Source: DATFLK01 sp035267815 (GTDB lineage Bacteria; Pseudomonadota; Zetaproteobacteria; Mariprofundales; Mariprofundaceae). Taken from it: a DNA stretch of 16,991 nt. The position numbers and the translations under genes are program-made. The notes below the pieces were generated by a model that did not search any database, was not told the origin of the DNA, and saw nothing but the letters and a program-made list of their open reading frames with translations. This document shows positions 1 to 5,993 of the stretch, one piece after another. Every line of letters begins with the position of its first letter. Positions within the stretch are counted from its first letter, which is position 1. The stretch lies in the NCBI GenBank assembly GCA_035267815.1, contig DATFLK010000043.1:1-16991 (forward strand), read 5' to 3'.

Positions 1-1066
1 CCTCGCCCTCGCTGTCGGCATCCTCGGCCGAGTAGAAGGCGCCGTCGGGGGCGGTCAGGTCGCGTTTTACGTAATCGATGATCCGGCGCGCCGTATCGGC
101 GTATCGCTGCCTGCCGGTGGCCTGGTAGGCCTCGCTATAGACCATCAGGAGCATCGCCTGGTCGTAGAGCATCTTCTCGAAGTGGGGCAGCAGCCAGCGC
201 TCGTCGGTCGAATAGCGGTGGAAACCGCCGCCGAGCTGATCGTCGATGCCACCGGCACGCATGGCATCCAGCGTCTTCTCGACCATGCTCAGTGCCTTGT
301 CGTCATGGTGCTGCCGCCAGTAGCGCAGCAGGAACATCAGGTTGTGCGGCGAGGGGAACTTCGGCCGGCTTCCGAAGCCGCCGTGCACCGCGTCGAAACT
401 CTTGGCGAGGCTTTCGTAGGCGTGCGGGATGACGTCCGCCTTCATCGACTCGCCGGTCTGGCCGGCGCTGTTCAGATGGGTCAGCGCATCGGCCAGCCGG
501 TCGGCTGACTGAAGCAGCTTGTCGCGGTCGTTGTGCCACAGCTGGTGTACGCGCCGGGTCAGATCGATCAGCCCGGCGCGGCCGAAGCGTGATGTCTTCG
601 GGATGTAGGTGCCGGCGAAGAAGGGATGTTTGTCCGGTGTCATCATGATGTTCAGCGGCCAGCCGCCGGAGCCGGTCATCAGCTGTGCGGCGCGCATGTA
701 GACTTGGTCGATGTCCGGACGCTCCTCGCGGTCCACCTTGATGGCGACGAAGGTGTCGTTGATCGCTTTCCCCACATCGGGGTCGGAGAACGACTCCTCC
801 TCCATGACATGGCACCAGTGGCAGGTGGAGTAGCCGATGGAGAGCAGGATCGGCTTGTCTTCGCGCCGGGCCTTGTCGAAGGCCTCCTTGCCCCACGGAT
901 ACCAGTCGACCGGGTTGTGCGCATGCTGCAGCAGGTAGGGGCTGCTCTCGTTGATCAGGTGGTTGGTGTAGGCGGGTTTCACGGGGTGAACCTCCTTGTC
1001 GTGGTCTGTGGCACCGGCCATCGACGGCGCTAGAAGCAGGAGCGCGAGGAGTGCGCCGTAACGCAT
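1..1066 (-). CDS. Secreted DUF255 / YyaL-type thioredoxin-domain protein (3' part beyond window)
   Basis: The gene reads leftwards from the ATG at 1066-1064 and is still open at base 1, so only about 355 codons are present. Residues 1-19 form a Sec signal peptide (short basic start, Leu/Ala-rich core, SMAGA before Thr-Asp), so export to the periplasm is expected. A thioredoxin-like domain follows with the family signature STCHWCHVMEEESF (C82 and C85), then VDREERPDID and GSGGWPLNIMMTPD. Further on come GGGFHRYSTDERW, PHFEKMLYDQA and FYSAEDADSEGE, which are hallmarks of the six-hairpin glycosidase-like part of the YyaL/SSP411 family. Full-length members have about 650-750 residues, so roughly half is missing at the window edge. 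The start lies 8 bp after the stop of the upstream 374-aa gene, implying co-transcription with it and lipA. The biochemical role of the family is not established; a thiol-redox function is inferred from CxxC. Confidence 0.9.
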   Translation of the reverse strand, partial: MRYGALLALLLLAPSMAGATDHDKEVHPVKPAYTNHLINESSPYLLQHAHNPVDWYPWGKEAFDKARREDKPILLSIGYSTCHWCHVMEEESFSDPDVGKAINDTFVAIKVDREERPDIDQVYMRAAQLMTGSGGWPLNIMMTPDKHPFFAGTYIPKTSRFGRAGLIDLTRRVHQLWHNDRDKLLQSADRLADALTHLNSAGQTGESMKADVIPHAYESLAKSFDAVHGGFGSRPKFPSPHNLMFLLRYWRQHHDDKALSMVEKTLDAMRAGGIDDQLGGGFHRYSTDERWLLPHFEKMLYDQAMLLMVYSEAYQATGRQRYADTARRIIDYVKRDLTAPDGAFYSAEDADSEGE

Positions 1067-1074
1067 CGGTTGTG

Positions 1075-2199
1075 CTAGCCGGCCGCGTTCCGCATGGCAA
1101 ACGACAGGGCGTGGCCCGGTTCGTCGCCGAGGCAGAAGACCGAGTGCCAGCAGCACTGCTCCGTCGAGGTCTGCGGCAGCAGCAGCACGTCGCCGGGCGA
1201 GAGCACCCGTCCGTGGCCCGCCGCGATTAGGCTGTGGATGAACGCCGGCAGGCCGTTCAGCAGCCTTTCCAGTATTCCCTGGTCGTCCGCTTCCAGCTGT
1301 TCGGCCATCTTGTGTTGATCGTTCGCCAGTATCTTCAGCGCCTCGTGGTCGGCCTCGTCCGGGAAGTCGCACCGGAGTGCCGAGTCGTTTGCGGGGTCGA
1401 GGATGAAGTCGCGCATGGTTTCGATCAGCGTCTGGCGCGGAAGGGCCAGCCAGCCGGTGTGGCCGTAAAGCTGACCGTAGATGACGCCGGTGTGCGCCGT
1501 CTCGACATCCTGATGGAAATGAGCGCCGCCCTCCGGTGCGTTGGAGTAGATGATCTTCTCGACATAATCGGGGCGCTGGCCGAGCGCCTCGGTCAGCAGC
1601 GCGTTCAGCTCCGGGTGCTCGGCCAAGATACGGCACTCCGGGAAGACGCGGTTGGCCAGCTCCGAGGCGAGATGTTCGCGCAGCGCATCCCCCACGTGGG
1701 ATTTGTACATCTCCATGCCGTAGGAGAAGCGGAAACGGATCGATTCGTCCGCCTCGTGGAAGGAGAGGCAGGAGCACTTCATCCAGAGATCCTCGGCGTG
1801 CAGTTCGCCCGATTTGACCGCATCGAAGACCACCTTCTCGATCTCCTGCTCGTCGCTGTCATTGTAGACCGGTGCGAGCAGGTCGAAGTCCGGTTGCAGG
1901 CGGCCCTGATAGGGCTCGCCGTCGAGGATATCGGCGCAGCTCTCCCCTTCGCGCACACGTCGCATGATCGTCAACGCATCACGGATGGACTCGAGATGAT
2001 CCGGCAGATGCTCCAGCAGCATGCCCGGCAGGTAGACCGGTTCGGACTGTTCCCATGCAGTGCGGATCGTCTCTGCGGAGGGGGTATTCCGGCGGCCTTG
2101 GTCAGGCGTGACCCAGCCGAGGTCGACGCCGCGCCGGCGCAGCGGCCAGGCGGTTTCGGCGGCCGCCCCTGCCTCGGGTTCGGTGAAGAAGTGGCGCAC
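1075..2199 (-). CDS. Conserved-looking 374-aa protein of unknown function, possible cupin/JmjC-like metal oxygenase
   Basis: I do not recognise this 374-residue cytoplasmic protein, which has no signal peptide or membrane segment. It starts with GTG at 2199, 3 bp after the lipA stop codon, and its stop lies 8 bp before the DUF255 gene, so it is the middle gene of an apparent operon. Residues 225-250 read GGAHFHQDVETAHTG then VIYGQLYGHTGW. H227/H229 and D231 give an HxD pair, followed by a β-strand-like PGDVLLLPQ (335-343) and a distal His in CCWHSVF (H352) with GHALSFAMR near the end. An HxD...H facial triad on a double-stranded β-helix is the pattern of cupin_8/JmjC and Fe(II)/2-oxoglutarate oxygenases, so that fold is a reasonable hypothesis. 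A CSC motif at 142-144 and the adjacent CC at 349-350 could be further ligands. The N-terminal 100 residues resemble nothing I can name. Confidence 0.8.
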   Translation of the reverse strand: MRHFFTEPEAGAAAETAWPLRRRGVDLGWVTPDQGRRNTPSAETIRTAWEQSEPVYLPGMLLEHLPDHLESIRDALTIMRRVREGESCADILDGEPYQGRLQPDFDLLAPVYNDSDEQEIEKVVFDAVKSGELHAEDLWMKCSCLSFHEADESIRFRFSYGMEMYKSHVGDALREHLASELANRVFPECRILAEHPELNALLTEALGQRPDYVEKIIYSNAPEGGAHFHQDVETAHTGVIYGQLYGHTGWLALPRQTLIETMRDFILDPANDSALRCDFPDEADHEALKILANDQHKMAEQLEADDQGILERLLNGLPAFIHSLIAAGHGRVLSPGDVLLLPQTSTEQCCWHSVFCLGDEPGHALSFAMRNAAG

Positions 2200-2202
2200 G
2201 GG

Positions 2203-3144
2203 TCAGCGGTTGCGAAGCTTCAGGGCCTTGAAGACATCCTCCGCATGGAAGCTTGAGCGGACCAGCGGACCGGAGGCGACCATGCCGAAGCCCTTCTTCT
2301 CGGCCAGGTACTTCAGATCGTCGAACTCCTCCGGGGTCCAGTAGCGCACGATGGGGTGGTGCTTGGCCGAGGGGCGCAGGTACTGCCCGACCGTCAGGAT
2401 GTCGACACCGGCCTCGCTCATGTCGTCGAGCACCTGCAGCACTTCGTCGCGCTCCTCGCCCAGACCCACCATGATGCCGGATTTGGTCACCACCTCCGGG
2501 TCGAGCTCCTTGGCGCGCTGCAGCAGGCGCAGCGAGGTGTAGTAACGGGCGCCGGGACGGATGCTGCGATAGAGGCGCGGCACCGTCTCCAGATTATGGT
2601 TGAAGATATCCGGTTTGGCGTCGATCACCGTCTCCAGGCAGCTGCCCGACTTGCGCTGGAAATCGGGGGTCAGGATTTCGATGGTGACCTCAGGCGCACA
2701 CGCTTTGATGGCACGGATGGTGTCGGCGTAGTGCGCTGCACCGCCATCGCCCAGATCGTCGCGATCCACCGAGGTGATGACGACATGCTTCAGCCCCATC
2801 TGCTGCACCGCATCGGCGATGTGGGCTGGCTCCTCGGCGTCGATCGGATCGGGCCGGCCGGTCGCGACGTCGCAAAACGCACAGGTCCGGGTGCAGACGC
2901 GGCCCAGGATCATGAAGGTGGCCGAGCCGTGCTTCCAGCACTCGCCGATATTGGGGCAGCTGGCCTCCTCGCAGACCGTGTTCAATTTCAGGCCGCGCAT
3001 CAGTTTGACCAGGCGCTTGTACTCCGGCGAAAGCGGTGCCCGCACCTTCAGCCACTTGGGCTTCGGCGATGCGGGGAGCTCGTCCGGCTGGTCGGCCTGT
3101 GGATGGATCGGAATGGTCTTCTGCACAACGCGAAGCCTAGCCAC
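2203..3144 (-). CDS. lipA: Lipoyl synthase LipA
   Basis: Radical-SAM enzyme that inserts two sulfur atoms into protein-bound octanoyl groups to make lipoyl cofactors of the 2-oxoacid dehydrogenases and the glycine cleavage system. All diagnostic features are present in 313 residues, the usual family length. The auxiliary [4Fe-4S] cysteines are in CEEASCPNIGEC (C58, C63, C69), the radical-SAM CxxxCxxC is CTRTCAFC (C84, C88, C91), and the conserved serine motif RSSFHA is at 296-301. VDRDDLGDGGA and SGIMVGLGE are family blocks. The start is GTG at 3144; an in-frame stop lies directly upstream and no good ribosome-binding site is visible, so the GTG at codon 7 is an alternative. No lipB is adjacent; instead lipA leads an operon with an unknown protein and a DUF255 protein. 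Several blocks (FNHNLETVPRLY, YYTSLRLLQRAKELDP) look alphaproteobacterial in style. Confidence 0.97.
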   Translation of the reverse strand: MARLRVVQKTIPIHPQADQPDELPASPKPKWLKVRAPLSPEYKRLVKLMRGLKLNTVCEEASCPNIGECWKHGSATFMILGRVCTRTCAFCDVATGRPDPIDAEEPAHIADAVQQMGLKHVVITSVDRDDLGDGGAAHYADTIRAIKACAPEVTIEILTPDFQRKSGSCLETVIDAKPDIFNHNLETVPRLYRSIRPGARYYTSLRLLQRAKELDPEVVTKSGIMVGLGEERDEVLQVLDDMSEAGVDILTVGQYLRPSAKHHPIVRYWTPEEFDDLKYLAEKKGFGMVASGPLVRSSFHAEDVFKALKLRNR

Positions 3145-3344
3145 TCAACAGTCGCGATGCACCATTCATCGATGATGGGATTGGATTCGTCCCGTTTCGA
3201 TCATGATGAGTGGGACAGAATGACACATCAGTAAGAAAAAAGGGTGCGCGATGCTCGGGGCGGTGTATGGTGCGTGTTACCTCGGTCTTGACCGGGACCG
3301 CTTCGAGCGGAAATTAAGAAAAGAAACAAGAGGTTATGTTAGCT
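3145..3344. promoter_or_regulatory. Divergent promoter region lipA / cold-shock gene with paired leader hairpins
   Basis: This 200-bp gap separates lipA (minus) from the cold-shock gene (plus). Close to the plus-strand gene, two adjacent inverted repeats can fold in the transcript: CGGTC-TT-GACCG (3283-3294) and CCGCT-TCG-AGCGG (3298-3310). An alternative pairing of CTCG (3281-3284) with CGAG (3304-3307) would compete with both. The ribosome-binding site AAGAGG (3328-3333) lies 18 nt downstream. A TTGACC at 3288-3293 resembles a -35 box but has no convincing -10 partner. Small palindromes TCATCGATGA (3166-3175) and ATCATGAT (3200-3207) are of unknown meaning. No lipA promoter could be identified with confidence. 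Confidence 0.4.
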
Positions 3345-3557
3345 ATGTCAGATCGTGAAACAGGTACAGTCAAGTGGTTCAACGACAGTAAGGGTTATGG
3401 TTTTATCCAGCGTGACCAGGGGGATGATGTGTTCGTGCATTTCCGTGCGATTCGCTCAGACGGGTTCCGTTCCCTGTCCGAAGGGCAGCGGGTGGAGTTC
3501 AGCGTGGTCGAGGGCGACAAGGGCCTTCAGGCCGACGATGTTGAGGCCGAAGGCTGA
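3345..3557 (+). CDS. CspA-family cold shock protein
   Basis: Single cold-shock domain (OB fold) of 70 residues, the normal size, binding single-stranded RNA/DNA and acting as an RNA chaperone in the cytoplasm. TGTVKWFN is the canonical opening, KGYGFI is RNP1 and VFVHF is RNP2, and the C-terminal strand is VEFSVVEGDKG. The frame is open from an ATG at 3336, but MSDRETGTVKWF is the typical family N-terminus. AAGAGG at 3328-3333 is 2 nt from the first ATG (too close) and 11 nt from this one, so I place the start at 3345. A strong intrinsic terminator follows, so the gene is probably monocistronic. The leader contains tandem hairpins compatible with post-transcriptional control, as known for csp mRNAs, although cold induction itself is not shown by the sequence. 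Paralogues cannot be told apart, so no symbol is given. Confidence 0.95.
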   Translation: MSDRETGTVKWFNDSKGYGFIQRDQGDDVFVHFRAIRSDGFRSLSEGQRVEFSVVEGDKGLQADDVEAEG

Positions 3558-3585
3558 GCTCGGTTAACCGCAGCAGATAGGGCCG

Positions 3586-3614
3586 GGGCGCGTCGATCGA
3601 CGCGCCCTTTTTTT
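3586..3614 (+). terminator. Rho-independent terminator of the cold-shock gene
   Basis: A perfect 22-bp palindrome (GGGCGCGTCGA / TCGACGCGCCC, 3586-3607) is followed at once by seven T residues (3608-3614) on the plus strand, 28 bp after the cold-shock stop codon. On the other strand no T-run follows the hairpin, so it looks one-directional. It overlaps the last two bases of the convergent sppA stop codon (3613-3615), so the sppA transcript must run into it. Confidence 0.93.
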
Positions 3615-5406
3615 ATGGCGCCTCGATGCCGCAGTAGGCGTAGATTCCGGTCGGATTCGCCGCCGCTCCGAGATGCGCCATGCCATCGGCGACGCCGTGC
3701 AGGGAGGCCGGTAGCATGGTGGCCATGGGCGTAGGCATCCAAGCCTTCGCCTCGCCCATCATATCGGCGTAGAGCCGGTCCATGAAACGGCGGGGGGTAT
3801 GGATGTGCAGTACACCGTAGTGCTGGGCGATCCCCGCCTTGTCGGCAGCGGCTGCGATGGCCTGTTTCAGTCCGCCCAGATGGTCCACCAGGCCAAGGCG
3901 CTTGGCGTCGATGCCGCTCCATACGCGCCCCTCGGCTACCTTCTCCACCGTGTCCGGGGTCATCTTGCGCCCCTTGGCGACTTTTTCGATGAACTGTTGA
4001 TAGATGTCGTCGACACTCATCTGGAAGACGCGGGCGAGTTCGGGGTTCATCGGCCGGTCCATACGCATGCCGCCGGCGATGCTGGTCGTGCCGATGCCGT
4101 CGGAGTGGATGCCGAGCTTCTCCAGTCCGTCATGCAGCTCCGCGAAGAGGCCGAACACGCCGATCGATCCGGTCAGTGTCGTCGGCGATGCCCAGATCTC
4201 GTCGGCGGCCGAGGCGATCCAGTAAGCGCCGGAGGCTGCCATGCTTCCCATCGAGACCACGACGGGCTTGCCGGCCCGGCGCAGCTTCTCGAGCCGCTCC
4301 CGAATCTCCTCGGAGGCTAGGGCGCTGCCGCCCGGACTGTCGATCCGCAACACCACCGATTTGATGCGGGGATTACGGCGCGCCTTGTCCAGCAGGGTCG
4401 AGAGTGATTCGCCGCCGATGGTGCCGGAGGGTTGCTTGCCGCCCTGGATTGTGCCGCTGGCGGTGATGATGCCGACCACGCTGTCGCCGTGTGTCTTGCC
4501 GTTGCGGTCGATAGCCTTCAGATAGTGGTGGTAGTTGATGGCGGGGAATCGCTCCGTCCCTTTCAGGCCCAATTCAGCGGCGATCGCCGCATCGGCCTCA
4601 TCCTCCGATGCCAGCTTGTCGACCAGCCCCTCCGACAGGGCCAGCCGGGCGAGGCTGCTGTGCTGTTTCTCCAGATGCTGGGCCGGGTGGTCGAGCAGGC
4701 TTTGAAGCGCCTCCGGCTTGATGCCGCGCATCTCGGCGACATCCCGCTTATAGGCATCCCACAGGTGGTTTAGCCAGGTGGCGTTGGCCATCCGGTCCGC
4801 TGCCGACATGTTGTTGCGGACCAGCGGTTCGGCGGCCGATTTGTAGGTGCCGGCCCGGAAGAGGTGCACCTTCACATCCAGCTTGTCCAGCGCATCCTTG
4901 AAGTAGTTCCGGTAGAGCCCGAGCCCCCGCAGCACGACCATGCCCATCGGGTGCAGGAAGACCTTGTCGGCACTGGCCGCGAGATAGTACTGCGCCTGCG
5001 TGTAGGTGTTGCCGAAGGCGTAGACCTTTTTGCCGTGCTTTTTGAAGCCGTCGATGGCACGGCGCAGCTCCTGCAGCTTGGAGAGCGAGGCGCGGTTCAT
5101 CTCCGACAGATCGAGCACCATGACCCGGATGCGGGCATCCTCTCCGGCCGCATGGATGGCATCGAGGAGGTCGCGCATGCGCGACTGATCGCCGGTCGGC
5201 GCGGCAAAGGGGAAGGCGCCCGGCGCGGGCAGGGTAAGCTGTTCGACCAGTGCCCCTTTCGGGTTGAGGATCAGGGCGCCTTGGTCGGGCACCCGTGGCT
5301 GGTTCATGGCGATGGCGGCGATGATGGCGACGACAACCGCTAGGAAAACCAAATTGACGGTGATCCGCCGGATCCAGTCGAGTGTGTTCAACAGTCTGCT
5401 CAGCAT
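3613..5406 (-). CDS. sppA: Signal peptide peptidase SppA, 67-kDa type
   Basis: Membrane-anchored serine protease (family S49) that digests leftover signal peptides in the cytoplasmic membrane, active site on the periplasmic side. An open frame extends to 5466, but the ATG at 5406 is preceded by GAGGAG with 7-nt spacing (5414-5419 on this strand) and directly precedes a typical N-terminus, so the protein is taken as 597 residues. Residues 14-34 form the single membrane anchor. The duplicated two-domain form is evident: the general-base lysine K189 lies in AGTYKSAAEPLVRNNMS of the N-terminal half, and the nucleophile S392 lies in SMGSMAASGAYWIAS of the C-terminal half, matching the Lys/Ser dyad of the E. 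coli enzyme. SPTTLTGSIGVFG is another family block. The gene converges on the cold-shock gene and is divergent from the TonB locus; it appears monocistronic. Confidence 0.95.
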   Translation of the reverse strand: MLSRLLNTLDWIRRITVNLVFLAVVVAIIAAIAMNQPRVPDQGALILNPKGALVEQLTLPAPGAFPFAAPTGDQSRMRDLLDAIHAAGEDARIRVMVLDLSEMNRASLSKLQELRRAIDGFKKHGKKVYAFGNTYTQAQYYLAASADKVFLHPMGMVVLRGLGLYRNYFKDALDKLDVKVHLFRAGTYKSAAEPLVRNNMSAADRMANATWLNHLWDAYKRDVAEMRGIKPEALQSLLDHPAQHLEKQHSSLARLALSEGLVDKLASEDEADAAIAAELGLKGTERFPAINYHHYLKAIDRNGKTHGDSVVGIITASGTIQGGKQPSGTIGGESLSTLLDKARRNPRIKSVVLRIDSPGGSALASEEIRERLEKLRRAGKPVVVSMGSMAASGAYWIASAADEIWASPTTLTGSIGVFGLFAELHDGLEKLGIHSDGIGTTSIAGGMRMDRPMNPELARVFQMSVDDIYQQFIEKVAKGRKMTPDTVEKVAEGRVWSGIDAKRLGLVDHLGGLKQAIAAAADKAGIAQHYGVLHIHTPRRFMDRLYADMMGEAKAWMPTPMATMLPASLHGVADGMAHLGAAANPTGIYAYCGIEAP

Positions 5407-5485
5407 GTGTCTACTCCTCGTGCACTTCCCTGCTGGGAGCCTGAGAAAAAGCCGGGGCCTTGGCAAGATGCGAGCGGGCAGCGGA

Positions 5486-5516
5486 TTGACTCCATACCCA
5501 GTATGGATAATATCGC
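5486..5516 (+). promoter_or_regulatory. Promoter with MerR-like operator for the TonB-receptor locus
   Basis: TTGACT (5486-5491) is a near-perfect -35 box. It is followed by a 17-bp inverted repeat TCCATAC-CCA-GTATGGA (5491-5507) and then by TAATATCGC. Two -10 readings exist: TAATAT at 5508 (16-bp spacing) or TATCGC at 5511 (19-bp spacing). In MerR-family promoters the spacer is 19-20 bp and the dyad sits between -35 and -10. The dyad centre here (5499) is the 14th base counted from the first T of the -35 box, the position found in CueR/MerR-type promoters, and the half-site differs at one base from the TCCGTAC of classical mer operators (from memory). No merR-like gene is present in the window. 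Either reading puts the transcript start at or within about 3 nt of the ATG at 5523. Confidence 0.6.
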
Positions 5517-5522
5517 ACCGCT

Positions 5523-5819
5523 ATGTTGGCGACCGGCAGAAGACAGCAGGCGTTTTCATTCGCCCTCTTTCTGGGGACGCTGGTCGGTATTCTGTGGGCC
5601 GGGGCGCAGTTCCATGTGCACAAGCCAGGCTGGCACACCACCAACGAGTGCCTGCTCTGCGATCTCGAAAAAGCGGTGTCCAGCGGCACGGTACCGGTGC
5701 ACGCCTTCGATGTATCGCACGATCCTGTCCCGGTCGAGGCCGCGATCGTGCTCGCGGCCAAGCCGCGCGTCGCTGATCTCCCGGCCTTTCTCTCCCGCGC
5801 ACCTCCCCGCCTCATCTAG
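5523..5819 (+). CDS. Small membrane-anchored His/Cys protein of unknown function
   Basis: The 98-residue product is not a family I can name with certainty; it is reminiscent of the small DUF2946-like proteins that sit beside TonB receptors. Residues 11-29 form one hydrophobic segment (uncleaved anchor or signal peptide), after a short basic start, so the remainder should be periplasmic. Directly after it comes H31, H33, H38, C43 and C46 in FHVHKPGWHTTNECLLCDLEKA, an HxH...H...CxxC arrangement suited to metal binding. The ATG at 5523 is the first possible start in this frame (in-frame TAA at 5508-5510), has no Shine-Dalgarno sequence, and sits at the predicted transcript start, suggesting leaderless translation. 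It is the first gene of the receptor-exbB-exbD-tonB locus, 174 bp ahead of the receptor. A metal-related accessory role is inferred only from the residues and from the MerR-like operator. Confidence 0.65.
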   Translation: MLATGRRQQAFSFALFLGTLVGILWAGAQFHVHKPGWHTTNECLLCDLEKAVSSGTVPVHAFDVSHDPVPVEAAIVLAAKPRVADLPAFLSRAPPRLI

Positions 5820-5846
5820 TCATCCGCATCCGCCGCGCTGAGTGCA

Positions 5847-5915
5847 CGCGGGGATCATCCCCTGCGCCATCGACGCGATTCACAACGGTGCTGCCGTAAT
5901 AGAGCGGCAGCGCCG
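5847..5915 (+). other. Two stem-loops between the small protein and the receptor gene
   Basis: The 174-bp gap between the 98-aa gene and the receptor gene contains a short hairpin, GGGGA-TCA-TCCCC (5850-5862), extendable by CGC/GCG with one bulged T. Twenty-three bases on there is a stronger one: 5886-5896 pairs with 5905-5915 over 11 bp with one G-T pair and the 8-nt loop TAATAGAG. Neither is followed by a T-run, so they do not look like standard terminators. I see no B12-box, TPP or other riboswitch consensus. They may stabilise or attenuate the message between the small protein and the receptor. Confidence 0.5.
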
Positions 5916-5993
5916 ATGTCGGCATCCGGGCAATCCGCGCCCGCGGGTGGCTTCTCCACATACATATCAAGAATCCATTCTCGGGGATGTGTC

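Noticed and set aside
1234..2256. A 340-codon plus-strand frame opposite the 374-aa protein
   Set aside because: It overlaps three genes of a tightly packed minus-strand operon and reads as a compositional shadow.
3288..3316. TTGACC as -35 box of the cold-shock gene
   Set aside because: The sequence at the required -10 position (AAATTA) matches poorly, and the TTGACC is part of a leader hairpin.
5820..5993. Cobalamin or other riboswitch ahead of the TonB receptor
   Set aside because: No B12-box, TPP or FMN consensus could be found; only simple stem-loops are present.
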